The notes under the pieces were generated by a model, which saw only the letters and a list, made by a program, of their open reading frames with translations, was not told where the DNA came from and did not search any database. This document shows positions 54,994 to 63,176 of a stretch of DNA of 64,000 bases, piece after piece. Where the stretch lies: contig NZ_CP010523.2 of assembly GCF_000828055.2 (NCBI RefSeq), forward strand, positions 1,736,001-1,800,000. The letters run 5' to 3'. Position numbers and translations under genes: made by a program. Numbering within the stretch: position 1 is the stretch's first letter; each line of letters starts with the position of its first letter. This stretch comes from Klebsiella variicola. GTDB lineage: Bacteria > Pseudomonadota > Gammaproteobacteria > Enterobacterales > Enterobacteriaceae.

Positions 54994-55439
54994 GTAGGCC
55001 GGGTCAGGCGCAGCCGCCACCCGGCAATATGTTGGGCACGGAAACGACGACCGGACGGTTCCCTCTCCCTCCGGGAGAGGGTTAGGGTGAGGGGAAGCAC
55101 TGCAGTGTGGTTGTTTATGTTATCTGTGGCTTCAGCGCACATTGCGCTCCCGGTTAGTCTTCTGCGTTATGTCTCTCATGGCGCAGGGAGCGCACAGTGG
55201 GCGGCCAGCCGCCGCCGCCCCCTGTACCCCCGGGCTCCGGCCAGCAAAATCGCCACTTCGTGGTACCTTCGACTTATCCCTGCAGGCTTCGGGTCGGGCC
55301 GAGGCAGCGTCCCTGCAAAACACGGCCCTCAGCCCGCATCCATGCGGGCTGCCCCGGCCTGCCGGGAACGTCTCAGCGATTTTGAGGCCGCCAGCACCGG
55401 CAGTTTCAGCGGCCCCTGATCCAGTGGTGATTTGGGGTT
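54994..55439 (+). repeat. Fifth, displaced copy of the 446-bp unit
   Basis: The full unit is repeated 677 bases after the start of unit 4, with the same REP head and internal palindromes. It resembles unit 1 in the segment CGCACATTGCGCTCCCGG and in GCCAGCCGCCGCC. Confidence 0.9.
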
Positions 55440-55596
55440 GTAGGCTGGGTAAGCGAAGCGCCACCCGGCAACATGTTGGACACGGAGCCTGATATATTGC
55501 CCGGCGGCGCTGCGCTTGCCGGGCCTACGGTGATGGTTAACCTTGTGATATATAAATGGCTTTGTAGGCCGGGTAAGCGAAGCGCCACCCGGCAGA
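55440..55596. repeat. BIME-like REP cluster next to nifQ
   Basis: Two forward REP elements (starting at 55440 and about 55565) flank one inverted element (near 55499-55530). The last ends about 60 bases before the nifQ stop codon. Confidence 0.85.
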
Positions 55597-55658
55597 AACC
55601 CGCGTAAAGGGGTTAAACGCGAGTGTGGTTGGGTCAGCCGCAGGGGGCTGCGGCTTGT

Positions 55659-56174
55659 TTATTGCGGCGGCGGTTCGAAGCAGAGGCTGCGCTCCAGGCA
55701 TTCGTCGCAGCTCGGCGATCGGCAGACAATCTCCCCCTGCGACTGCAGGCAGCGCTGGCGATAAAAGAACTTTTTCCAGCGCATATGGTGGACGTTCTGC
55801 ACCACCAGCTGCGGAAAGCAGTCGCTCATCAGTCGGCCCAGTTCCGCCCGCGAATCGAGTCCCAGATCCTCCCACAGATGGTTAAACGCCAGCGCCACCT
55901 CGGCAACGATCTGCGCCATCGGTGCAGCCCCCGGCGCCATCCACTCCGTCAGCCACTGCCCCAGCTGCCGACGCTCTTCGTCGCGGGTGGCATTCAGCTC
56001 GGTCATCAGCCGACGGCGGCTCAGCGTCGCGCTGTCCAGCGGAGTCGCCACCTCGCCCAGCCGCTGCTGCAGCGACCGCCATGCCGCGGGAGTCAGCCCC
56101 ATCCGCAGCGGAAAGCAGCCTTTTCCGGCGTGATACAATCGCCACAGGCGGGTCAACCAGTCGACCGGCGCCAT
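55659..56174 (-). CDS. nifQ: NifQ, molybdenum donor protein for FeMo-cofactor synthesis
   Basis: NifQ (171 residues) carries a Mo-Fe-S cluster and delivers molybdenum to the FeMo-cofactor pathway. The C-terminal ligand motif Cys-x4-Cys-x2-Cys-x5-Cys reads CRSPSCDECLERSLC. I chose the ATG at 56174 (MAPVDWLTRLWRLYHAGKGC) because it overlaps the nifB stop (TGATG) and matches the family start and length; an upstream ATG at 56264 lies inside nifB. It is the distal gene of the nifBQ operon and borders the repeat array. Confidence 0.94.
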   Translation of the reverse strand: MAPVDWLTRLWRLYHAGKGCFPLRMGLTPAAWRSLQQRLGEVATPLDSATLSRRRLMTELNATRDEERRQLGQWLTEWMAPGAAPMAQIVAEVALAFNHLWEDLGLDSRAELGRLMSDCFPQLVVQNVHHMRWKKFFYRQRCLQSQGEIVCRSPSCDECLERSLCFEPPPQ

Positions 56175-57580
56175 CAGGCGACCCCCTGACGCAGACGCGA
56201 TGCCGCCAGGCTCTGGCGCCGCCGCTGCCACCAGGCAGGCAGCACCTCGGCGACCGAACGCCACGCGCCGTCCACCTGCGGCTCAATGCCCTGCAATTCC
56301 AGCTGCTGCCATGGCGTATGGCCGATACGCACGCAGAACACCGCTTTTACGTCGGCGAGCAGCGCCAGCAGCGCCGCCAGTCTGGCCTCGTTCTCCTGTG
56401 GATCACACTCCTCTTCGCCGCGGCAATATTTTGGCGTAAAGCGCTCGCCCACCAGCACCATACCGGCGGCCGACAGGCTGTAGATCGAGAAGCGGTCGGC
56501 ATGGCCAAAATGACAGTCAATGACCTCGCCGTGGCGGGAGGCCACGGCCACCAGACAGGCGTCATCCGCGTCCGACTCCCCCTGCGTAGCGAGGCTGGCA
56601 TGAAGTTCGGCGCGCTGGTGGAGGATGGGCAGCCAGTCGGGGAGGCTGTCCGGGTCCGGCAGCCGGGTGAACTGCTGGCTGCGATCTTCGCCCAGCATGC
56701 CGATGGCGTCGGCACGGCACTGGTGGCAGTGGGTCATCTGCGGCATCACCTCCCCGCACTGGCTGCGGATCGCGGCGAGCATCCCGGCGTCCGGCTCCGG
56801 CTGGCCGTTGAGACCAAAAACCGTGCCGTGCTCCGGTCTGGCAATCAGCGGCATAATATTGTGAATAAACGCGCCGCTTTCCCGCAAACGACGGCCGACC
56901 TCGGCCATGCCACCGTCGTTGATCCCCGGGATCAGCACCGAGTTTATCTTGACCAGCACCCCCGCGGCGGTCAGCCTGCGGACCCCTTCAAGCTGGCGGG
57001 CAATCAGGATCTCCCCGGCTTCCCGGCCGCGGTAGCGTTCGCCGTCGAGCCACAGCCAGGCATAGATTTGCCCGGCGATATCGGCATCCAGGGTATTGAT
57101 GGTCACCGTGACGTGATCCACGCCGACCTCCAGCAGGCGATCGACCGCGTCGGGCAGCATCAGCCCGTTGGTCGACAGGCATAATTTGAGGTCCGGAAGC
57201 TGGTCGCGGACCAGCTCCAGGGTGCGGAAGGTGCGGGTCATATTGGCCAGCGGATCGCCGGGCCCGGCTATGCCGACCACCGACAGCTGCGGGATGGCCT
57301 GGGCCACCTGGCGCACTTTCAACACCGCCTGCTCGGGGGTCAGCAGCGTCGATGACACCCCGGGACGGGACTCATTGCTGCAGTCGAATTTACGGTTGCA
57401 GTAGTTGCACTGCAGATTGCAGGCCGGGGCGACCGGAAGATGCATCCGGGCGAAACGGTGGTGCCCGCTGCGGGAGTAGCAGGGGTGCGCGGCGACCTTG
57501 TCGGCCACCCGCGGCGCTAACGCGCTGGTGTCCGCCGACTGACAGGCGTTACCGCCGGAAAAAGAAGAGCAGGAAGTCAT
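56174..57580 (-). CDS. nifB: NifB, radical SAM enzyme of FeMo-cofactor synthesis
   Basis: NifB (468 residues) fuses two Fe4S4 clusters and inserts carbide to make NifB-co, the core of FeMo-co. The radical SAM motif C-x3-C-x2-C reads CNLQCNYC (Cys54, 58, 61), followed by NRKFDCSNESRPGV and VGIAGPGDPLAN. The C-terminal part (about 350-468) is a NifX/NafY-like domain (HCFGHADR-type segment IDCHFGHADRFSIY). A sigma-54 promoter lies 36 bases upstream and a NifA site a further 90 bases up. It overlaps nifQ by one base. Confidence 0.97.
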   Translation of the reverse strand: MTSCSSFSGGNACQSADTSALAPRVADKVAAHPCYSRSGHHRFARMHLPVAPACNLQCNYCNRKFDCSNESRPGVSSTLLTPEQAVLKVRQVAQAIPQLSVVGIAGPGDPLANMTRTFRTLELVRDQLPDLKLCLSTNGLMLPDAVDRLLEVGVDHVTVTINTLDADIAGQIYAWLWLDGERYRGREAGEILIARQLEGVRRLTAAGVLVKINSVLIPGINDGGMAEVGRRLRESGAFIHNIMPLIARPEHGTVFGLNGQPEPDAGMLAAIRSQCGEVMPQMTHCHQCRADAIGMLGEDRSQQFTRLPDPDSLPDWLPILHQRAELHASLATQGESDADDACLVAVASRHGEVIDCHFGHADRFSIYSLSAAGMVLVGERFTPKYCRGEEECDPQENEARLAALLALLADVKAVFCVRIGHTPWQQLELQGIEPQVDGAWRSVAEVLPAWWQRRRQSLAASRLRQGVA

Positions 57581-57615
57581 GGTCGTACCTTCATGGTTGG
57601 GCGATACCTTCCTGC

Positions 57616-57631
57616 TGCAAACGACGTACCA
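57616..57631 (-). promoter_or_regulatory. Sigma-54 promoter of nifBQ
   Basis: On the minus strand TGGTAC-N5-TTTGCA contains the essential GG (-24) and GC (-12) pair at the right spacing (complement of 57616-57631), 36 bases before nifB. Confidence 0.88.
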
Positions 57632-57689
57632 GAGACGAATTTTTTATCTGGCTGAAAAATAAAGCGTTATCCCGCATCCCTGCGGCACA

Positions 57690-57724
57690 ACATTGTCGCG
57701 TTCCTGCCGCACTGACGACAATGT
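57690..57724. repeat. Inverted repeat overlapping the nifB activator site
   Basis: ACATTGTCG (57690-57698) is exactly complementary to CGACAATGT (57716-57724). The right arm overlaps the first half of the NifA site. It could also form a hairpin ending the nifLA transcript, though it has no T-run. Confidence 0.6.
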
Positions 57725-57737
57725 CCTGAACCTGACA
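57722..57737. promoter_or_regulatory. NifA upstream activator site for nifB
   Basis: A perfect TGT-N10-ACA lies at 57722-57737, about 95 bases upstream of the nifB -24 element and just after the nifA stop codon. NifA bound here would contact sigma-54 polymerase by looping. Confidence 0.85.
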
Positions 57738-57744
57738 CCGCGGC

Positions 57745-59319
57745 CTACAGACGCGGCAGGGTGATATCCATGATCTGGATCCGGTAAGCGACCTGGCGCG
57801 GCGTCATCCCCAGTAGCCGTGCCGCCTTGGCCTGCACCCAGCCGGCTTTTTCCAGCGCGGCGATCAGTCGCTGACGTTCGTCCAGGCTGTTGTCCAGCCA
57901 GCTGTCTTCCGCTGGCCCGCTGGCAGGCAGGGCTTTGGCGGGACGATCCTGGTGAGTGAAGAGGATCACGTCGCGATCGATCAGGCCACTCTCCGACATC
58001 ACCGCCGATCGTTCGAGGCAGTTCTCCAGTTCGCGAACGTTACCCGGCCAGCTGTACTCCATCAGCAGGCGGATCGCGCCCTCGCTGATCCGCAGCGTGC
58101 GCCCCTGATGCTGGCCGATTTTGCGCACCAGGAAGTGCGCCAGCTCGGCGATGTCCTCCTGACGCTCGCGCAGCGGGGGCAGGGCGATGGGCATCACGTT
58201 CAGACGATAATAGAGATCCTCGCGGAAATGGCCCAGCCGGACCTCCTCCTCCAGGTGACGGTTGGTGGCGGCGATGATGCGGACATTCACCCGCAGGGTC
58301 TCATCGCCGCCGACCCGCTCCATCTCCCCCTCCTGGAGGATACGCAGTAGCTTGGCCTGGAACGAGGCGCTGCTTTCACCAATCTCATCGAGGAACAGGG
58401 TGCCGCCATCCGCCAGCTCAAAACGTCCTTTACGCTGACGCACCGCCCCGGTAAAGGCGCCTTTCTCATGGCCGAACAGTTCGCTTTCCAGCAGGGTGTC
58501 CGGCAGCGCCGCGCAGTTAAATTTGACGAAGGCGGCGCCAGCCCGTGGCGAATGGTGATGGATGGCGTTGGCGATCAGCTCTTTCCCGGTGCCGCTTTCG
58601 CCGCGTACCAGCACGGTGGTGTCCCAGCGCGAAACCTGACGGATCACCTCCACGATCTGGCGCATCGCCGGGCTCTTGCCGACCATATTGTCAAGGCCCA
58701 CGCCGCGCGACGACGAGCAGGCCGGCGGCCGTTCCACCTTCGGCGGCTGGCGGCTCGACAGGGCGGGTGAGGCCGGAAGGATCATCAGCCGGATGGTCTG
58801 GGCGACGAGGTTGGCGACGGTTTCGAGAAAACGGGTGCAGGCCGGTAGCCGCTCTTCCTGGCGCGCCATCGGCTGGGCCGCCAGCACCCCTATTGGCCGG
58901 GCGTTGGGCCCCATCAACGGTACGGCGATAAACGGCAGATCGTAATCGTAGAGGCTCAGGCGGTCGAGAAAACGCTGATCGTCGGCGACCCGGGGCAGCA
59001 CCAGCGACTGCCCCTGGGCCAGCACGGTCCCCACCAGTCCCTCGCCGGGGCGATAGCGGATCTGCGTGCTGCCGGGGAGGGGCTGCTGGCCGGTTTGCTG
59101 CAGCGCTTCGATACTGAGGATCTCCTGCTCGCTGTCGTACAGGCAGATCATCCCGTGCTGCATAAAGGCATCGTTGTGCAATACGCTGAGCACCTCCTGC
59201 AACGTTTTGCTGGCCTCGGTGGCCCGGCTCAGCACCACGCTTATCCGCTGCATGGCGGTGAACTGCTGAGAGAGGTCGAAGCGTCTGACGGTGGTGTCCG
59301 GCTCGGATTCAGGGATCAT
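57745..59319 (-). CDS. nifA: NifA, sigma-54-dependent activator of nif genes
   Basis: NifA (524 residues) activates nif promoters with sigma-54. It has an N-terminal GAF domain (about 22-180) and a linker. The AAA+ domain carries the Walker A GESGTGK (240-246), GAFTGA (287-292) and the Walker B GGTLFLDE (305-312). A C-terminal Fis-type helix-turn-helix (ALEKAGWVQAKAARLLGMTP, then RQVAYRI) completes it. It is inhibited by NifL under oxygen or fixed nitrogen. The ATG overlaps the nifL stop by four bases, the known translational coupling that keeps NifL and NifA in balance. Confidence 0.98.
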   Translation of the reverse strand: MIPESEPDTTVRRFDLSQQFTAMQRISVVLSRATEASKTLQEVLSVLHNDAFMQHGMICLYDSEQEILSIEALQQTGQQPLPGSTQIRYRPGEGLVGTVLAQGQSLVLPRVADDQRFLDRLSLYDYDLPFIAVPLMGPNARPIGVLAAQPMARQEERLPACTRFLETVANLVAQTIRLMILPASPALSSRQPPKVERPPACSSSRGVGLDNMVGKSPAMRQIVEVIRQVSRWDTTVLVRGESGTGKELIANAIHHHSPRAGAAFVKFNCAALPDTLLESELFGHEKGAFTGAVRQRKGRFELADGGTLFLDEIGESSASFQAKLLRILQEGEMERVGGDETLRVNVRIIAATNRHLEEEVRLGHFREDLYYRLNVMPIALPPLRERQEDIAELAHFLVRKIGQHQGRTLRISEGAIRLLMEYSWPGNVRELENCLERSAVMSESGLIDRDVILFTHQDRPAKALPASGPAEDSWLDNSLDERQRLIAALEKAGWVQAKAARLLGMTPRQVAYRIQIMDITLPRL

Positions 59320-60800
59320 GCTTCACCTCCGGTCAGGGTGTTAAACAGCGGGAAACGCAGGGTCAGGCAGGTGCCGCCCTGCGGTCGGGAAGCCAGCTCA
59401 ATGGCCCCGCGATGGTGCGCCACCAGGGTCTGGATCAGCCGCAGCTCCATGCCTTTGCCCGGCGAGTTCAGCGCGTCGGGGGAGTGAGCGTAGCGCACCT
59501 GCAGCAGCGGTACGTTGTCAGTCAGGTACAGCGACAGCCAGCCGTCGTTCTCCTCGGCGTAGAGCTGCATCGCCAGCGGCACGGAGGGGAGTTCGGCGGC
59601 GAGGGCCAGGGTGCGATCGAGCCACAGGCTTAAGCACGCCAGCAGCGGGGTGCGCTGGCCAAAGCCGATCAGATGCGGTGAGGCCATGTCGACCTGCAGC
59701 CCGTCGGGATCGAAGCGGGTACGGTAGAGGGCGCACAGATCGTCGAAAAAGGGCTGCAGCGGCCAGACGGCGGGGTTTTCGAGTTCCAGCGATGGGCGAC
59801 AGCGCTGGAGCCGCGCCATCGCCTCTTCCCCTTCACGCCAGGCGGCCTCCAGCGCCACATTCCCGCTTCCCTCGCCGTTCAGCCGACGGGCTGCCGCCAG
59901 CATATTAATCGGGCAGTTCAGCTGGATCAGCGCGGCGTCCAGCGACTCGCGGATCGCCGCCAGCAGCTTGCCGGCGGTCATTTGCTGCTTCAGCCGGTCA
60001 AGGCGCCCTTGCTCCTGCTGCTGACGCTGCTGGGTACAGTCGGCGATCACCACCAGGGTCCGCGCCAGCGCGCTGTCGATAAAGTAGCGGCTGGCCTCTT
60101 CACTGACGCCGGGCAACGGCCAGCAGGTTACCGACAGCCAGCGCGCGGCCCCGCGCAGCGCCACCGGCAGGATCGCCTCCACGCCGGGCGTCATCCGGCC
60201 AGGGGAGACCTGCAGCTCGGTGAGCAGCTCCCGGCCGCCGCAGTCAGCGCAGAAGGTTTTATAGGCGAGGTTGTCCATCACCACCCGATCCTGCTCGTCC
60301 ACCACTACCACGGCGGCGGGGATATTATTCAGCACCGCCTCCATCAGGGTCATATGGTTGCGCAGCCGTTGTTCGAGGGTGTAGCTGACGCTGATATCCC
60401 GCTGCATCGCCAGATAATGCTCCAGTTCCCCTTGCGGGCTAAGCACCGGGGTGATGTCAATCTCCACCAGGTACAGGCCGCCGTCCCGACGCTGATTAAT
60501 CAGCTGACCGCGCCAGGGCTGACGCTGGAGCAGGGTATGCCACATCTCTTGATAGATCTCGCGCGGCGTCTGGCTGCTGGCCAGCAGGCGCGGGTTCTGG
60601 TTTAACAATTGCGCCAGCGAATAGCCGGTCTGGCGGCAAAACGCCGGGTTGGCGTAAATGATCCTGGCGCTGGCATCGGTGAGGGAGATGGCCACCGAGG
60701 CCTGTTCCACCATGGTAAAAAACAGCCCCGGATGTTGTTGAATCAGCGCGCCGGCGATGGCCTCCGGCGCGGCGTTATCGAGCATCATATTCAGGGTCAT
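59316..60800 (-). CDS. nifL: NifL, redox- and nitrogen-sensing inhibitor of NifA
   Basis: NifL (494 residues from ATG 60800) is a flavoprotein anti-activator. PAS1 (about 25-135) binds FAD (AFCRQTGYSLAQLLNQNPRL, YLAMQRDISVSYTLEQRL), and PAS2 follows (IPAAVVVVDEQDRVVMDNLA). The C-terminal part resembles a histidine kinase transmitter, but the H-box lacks the phospho-acceptor pattern (AALIQLNCPINMLAA), as in known NifL. The start has AGGAG upstream; an in-frame ATG at 60884 would overlap the -12 promoter element and is rejected. It is co-transcribed and coupled with nifA. Confidence 0.97.
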   Translation of the reverse strand: MTLNMMLDNAAPEAIAGALIQQHPGLFFTMVEQASVAISLTDASARIIYANPAFCRQTGYSLAQLLNQNPRLLASSQTPREIYQEMWHTLLQRQPWRGQLINQRRDGGLYLVEIDITPVLSPQGELEHYLAMQRDISVSYTLEQRLRNHMTLMEAVLNNIPAAVVVVDEQDRVVMDNLAYKTFCADCGGRELLTELQVSPGRMTPGVEAILPVALRGAARWLSVTCWPLPGVSEEASRYFIDSALARTLVVIADCTQQRQQQEQGRLDRLKQQMTAGKLLAAIRESLDAALIQLNCPINMLAAARRLNGEGSGNVALEAAWREGEEAMARLQRCRPSLELENPAVWPLQPFFDDLCALYRTRFDPDGLQVDMASPHLIGFGQRTPLLACLSLWLDRTLALAAELPSVPLAMQLYAEENDGWLSLYLTDNVPLLQVRYAHSPDALNSPGKGMELRLIQTLVAHHRGAIELASRPQGGTCLTLRFPLFNTLTGGEA

Positions 60801-60812
60801 CGCAAACTCCTG

Positions 60813-60828
60813 TGTCGCAGTTATGACA
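60813..60828. promoter_or_regulatory. NifA upstream activator site (probably for nifF)
   Basis: A perfect TGT-N10-ACA lies at 60813-60828. It is inside the transcribed nifL leader, 13 bases before the nifL ATG and about 225 bases upstream of the nifF -24 element. This agrees with the long-range nifF activator site known from Klebsiella. Confidence 0.8.
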
Positions 60829-60883
60829 AATTGTCCGACACCGTGCGCAAAACGCGGCGGGGTAAGCCGAACCCGGATAACCA

Positions 60884-60899
60884 TGCAAAGTGTGCGCCC
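60884..60899 (-). promoter_or_regulatory. Sigma-54 promoter of nifLA
   Basis: On the minus strand GGGCGC-N5-TTGCA (complement of 60884-60899) has the -24 GG and -12 GC. The -24 half departs from TGGCAC, as in the known Klebsiella nifL promoter. Confidence 0.85.
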
Positions 60900-61052
60900 T
60901 TATCGGAACGACCACGCGAAACATTGATCCGACAGGGGGAAAATTCACGGATTTTTACCTTTCGCCCCGCCGGGTGCGCCTTTGGCGCGCGGCATCGTGA
61001 TGCGAAGCGATCCTGATGGGGCAGGGATGGGCCGTCGCGGTGCAGGGCAACC

Positions 61053-61068
61053 TGGCACAGCCTTCGCA
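61053..61068 (+). promoter_or_regulatory. Sigma-54 promoter of nifF
   Basis: TGGCAC (61053-61058), five bases and TCGCA (61064-61068) form a near-consensus -24/-12 promoter about 40 bases before the nifF ribosome binding site. Confidence 0.9.
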
Positions 61069-61119
61069 ATACCTCTGTCGTCATTCCTTTTTTCAACACC
61101 ATTCCGACAGGAGCGTACT

Positions 61120-61650
61120 ATGGCGAACATTGGCATTTTCTTTGGTACCGATACCGGTAAAACCCGCAAGATCGCGAAAATGATCCACAAGCAGCTGGGG
61201 GAGGCCGCCGCCGCCCCGGTCAATATTAACCGCGCCACGCTGGCGGACCTGCTGGCCTACCCGGCCCTGCTGTTGGGGACGCCGACGCTGGGCGACGGCC
61301 AGCTGCCGGGCCTTGAGGCCGGGGGCGAGAGCGAGTCGTGGGCCGAGTTTATCCGCAACCTCGGCGACGTCAGCCTGCAGGGGAAAACGGTGGCGCTGTT
61401 TGGCCTCGGCGATCAGCGTGGCTATCCGGATAACTTCGCCAGCGGGCTGCGGCCGCTGTACGACGCCCTGTGTGCCCGCGGGGCGACGATGATCGGCAGC
61501 TGGCCGAACGAGGGGTATGAGTTCAGCGCCTCATCGGCGCTGGAGGGGGATCGCTTTGTCGGACTGGTGCTGGATCAGGATAACCAGTTCGACGAGACCG
61601 ACGCGCGGCTGGCGACCTGGCTTGAGGAGATTAAACCGCATCTGCTGTAG
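61120..61650 (+). CDS. nifF: NifF, nitrogen-fixation flavodoxin
   Basis: NifF (176 residues) is the FMN flavodoxin that passes electrons from pyruvate:flavodoxin oxidoreductase (NifJ, outside the window) to nitrogenase reductase. The phosphate loop is GTDTGKTRKIAKM (9-21). The second FMN loop is GTPTLGDGQLPG, and FGLGDQRGYPDNF follows. I chose the ATG at 61120, preceded by AGGAG; the longer frame from 60982 would run through the promoter. It is the only plus-strand nif gene in this window. Confidence 0.97.
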   Translation: MANIGIFFGTDTGKTRKIAKMIHKQLGEAAAAPVNINRATLADLLAYPALLLGTPTLGDGQLPGLEAGGESESWAEFIRNLGDVSLQGKTVALFGLGDQRGYPDNFASGLRPLYDALCARGATMIGSWPNEGYEFSASSALEGDRFVGLVLDQDNQFDETDARLATWLEEIKPHLL

Positions 61651-61656
61651 GCGATG

Positions 61657-61680
61657 GCGGGTAGCCTGTCGGCTACCCGC
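61657..61680. terminator. Hairpin between convergent nifF and nifM
   Basis: A perfect 10-bp stem (GCGGGTAGCC at 61657-61666 with GGCTACCCGC at 61671-61680) overlaps the last codons of nifM and lies 6 bases after nifF. It probably ends both transcripts. Confidence 0.75.
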
Positions 61681-62473
61681 ACAGCCCCGGCTGGCGCGCT
61701 AGCATCTCGGCCAGCCACTGGCGCTGGTGGCGGCGCTGGCTCTGTTGACTGAGGTAATCGCGGGCGCTTTCCAGCGCCTGCTCAGGCGTCATCGGCGCGG
61801 CAGGGCGAATGGCCTCACACCAGATCAGATGCCAGCCGAGCTCACTGGCCACCGGCGCGCTCAGCGCATTTTCCGCCAGCGCAAACAGCGCCTCCTCCAG
61901 CTGCGGATAGAGCAGCCCCCGGCCGATCCAGCCCAGCAGTCCGCCGTCCAGCGCGCTCGGGCAGTGGGAGTGTCGCTGGGCCAGCGGCGCAAACGCCTCG
62001 CGGGAGGCTTCGATTTGCCCATGAAGCTCCCGTATACGCGAGTAAACCGCCTGGTCGTCGCCATCGACGGTGAGCAGCAGATGGCGGGTCAGGCGCTGTT
62101 CCGGGCGCATAAACTGCGCCTGATGCCGCAGATACCAGGCCTGCACCGTGGCGGGATCCGGCCGCGGCGCCTGGCTGGCAATCCCGGCGAAGGCGGTTTC
62201 CAGCCGGGCGTGGTGCAGGACGATCGCCGCCCGCTCCGCTGGCGTAAATCCTCCCTCATCCAGCCAGGCGCCCAGCGAAGTGGCGAGGCCCTCCTGCAGC
62301 GCGGCGGGGATCGCCTCCGGCGCAATCTGGGCGACAATAACCTGCTCCATCTGGGCCTGGCGCTGCCAGGCCGCCTCGAAGGCCTGCCGGTCGACCGCGG
62401 CGATGGCCGCCGGCTCGCAGTTCCAGCGGCTCTGCGCCAGCCGCTGCCGGCCAAATCGTTGCCAGGGCTCCAT
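61673..62473 (-). CDS. nifM: NifM, parvulin-type prolyl isomerase for Fe-protein maturation
   Basis: NifM (266 residues) is needed for folding of the nitrogenase Fe protein NifH. The N-terminal half is helical. The C-terminal PpiC/parvulin domain begins near residue 135 (RPEQRLTRHLLLTV) and contains RHSHCPSALDGGLLGWIGRG, with LGWHLIWCEAIRPA at its end, all typical of parvulins. No signal peptide is seen, fitting a cytoplasmic protein. It overlaps nifZ by one base. Confidence 0.95.
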   Translation of the reverse strand: MEPWQRFGRQRLAQSRWNCEPAAIAAVDRQAFEAAWQRQAQMEQVIVAQIAPEAIPAALQEGLATSLGAWLDEGGFTPAERAAIVLHHARLETAFAGIASQAPRPDPATVQAWYLRHQAQFMRPEQRLTRHLLLTVDGDDQAVYSRIRELHGQIEASREAFAPLAQRHSHCPSALDGGLLGWIGRGLLYPQLEEALFALAENALSAPVASELGWHLIWCEAIRPAAPMTPEQALESARDYLSQQSQRRHQRQWLAEMLARQPGLCG

Positions 62474-62916
62474 TATTCTTCCTCCTCTGCCAGCGCCAGC
62501 GCGCTTACCGGGACCTGGAACCAGCGGCCGCCGAAGTCGACGATATAGCCGTCGCCATGCTCGCCCCGGTCGGTGGCTTCGATGCGCCCCAACTGACCGA
62601 CGCTGACCACCATCTCGCCCTGCATCGCCAGCGCCGTCTGACAGATTACGCTATCGCCATACTGCAGATTGCCGGCCAGCCAGGGCCGATCGCCGGCAAT
62701 CAGCTCCTGTTCGCGACAGCCGACCACCCGGTCGCAGTCCGGGAAGTGGATCTGGTAGATGATCTGGTCCTGCAAGAATACTCCCCAGTCGCGGACATAG
62801 CCGATGCTGCCCCGGCGCACCAGCAGGGCGCCGGACGGCAGGCCCGCATAGGTGCCATCGTTACGGATGGCGCGCACGACGCGGACCGCTTCGCTAAAGG
62901 TAAATCGGGGTCTCAT
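62473..62916 (-). CDS. nifZ: NifZ, P-cluster maturation factor
   Basis: NifZ (147 residues) helps form the second P-cluster pair of the MoFe protein. The N-terminal NifZ domain is clear (FTFSEAVRVVRAIRNDGTYA, GALLVRRGSIGYVRDWGVFL and QIIYQIHFPDCDRVVGCREQ). The C-terminal part is a longer extension typical of the Klebsiella protein. It overlaps nifW by four bases, so translation is probably coupled. Confidence 0.94.
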   Translation of the reverse strand: MRPRFTFSEAVRVVRAIRNDGTYAGLPSGALLVRRGSIGYVRDWGVFLQDQIIYQIHFPDCDRVVGCREQELIAGDRPWLAGNLQYGDSVICQTALAMQGEMVVSVGQLGRIEATDRGEHGDGYIVDFGGRWFQVPVSALALAEEEE

Positions 62917-63176
62917 GGCGTGTTCTCCTCGAACTGTTGCTGATAACTCTCCGCCAGCAGTCGGCGCGCCAGCAGCCAGTGCGCGCGCGGGTTATCCTCC
63001 AGCTGGTTGAGCAGAGGCACTTCCGCCTTCAGCTTGCGGTGAAAGGTGGCCAGCACCGGCAGGCTGCAGTGCGCCAGGCGCTCGGGCTGGTAGGGAACGG
63101 CGAAAAACTGAAAGAACGCATCGGCGGAGCGCAGGTCGCCCACGCCGGGGATCTGATAAAACCACTCCATACTCAC
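62913..63176 (-). CDS. nifW: NifW, nitrogenase stabilising/protective protein
   Basis: NifW (87 residues) interacts with the MoFe protein and is thought to protect it from oxygen or assist its assembly. It begins [20 protein letters not shown] and has the [20 protein letters not shown] segment shared by the family. It overlaps nifV and nifZ by four bases each, forming a tightly coupled run VWZM. Confidence 0.94.
   Translation of the reverse strand: MSMEWFYQIPGVGDLRSADAFFQFFAVPYQPERLAHCSLPVLATFHRKLKAEVPLLNQLEDNPRAHWLLARRLLAESYQQQFEENTP

Larger units (their letters stand above)
60801..61119. promoter_or_regulatory. Divergent nifLA-nifF control region
   Basis: This 319-bp gap holds the nifLA sigma-54 promoter (minus), the nifF sigma-54 promoter (plus) and one NifA site. 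Candidate NtrC sites are the imperfect dyad GTGCGCC-TTT-GGCGCGC (60974-60990) and the half-site GGTGCA (61039-61044), about 100 and 170 bases upstream of the expected nifLA start. NtrC control of nifLA is established in Klebsiella; the exact sites are tentative. Confidence 0.75.

Noticed and set aside
52979-55439. CRISPR array
   Set aside because: The repeats are 446-bp head-to-tail units without unique short spacers, and no cas genes are present.
52892-55492. Repeated ORFs of 60-170 codons on both strands in the array
   Set aside because: They are open on both strands at once, recur with a 446-base period that is not a multiple of three, lack ribosome binding sites and have low-complexity Pro/Ala/Arg-rich translations. 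They reflect GC-rich palindromic repeats, not genes.
60982-61119. Extended nifF frame starting at 60982
   Set aside because: The extension runs through the sigma-54 promoter and has no ribosome binding site; ATG 61120 has AGGAG.
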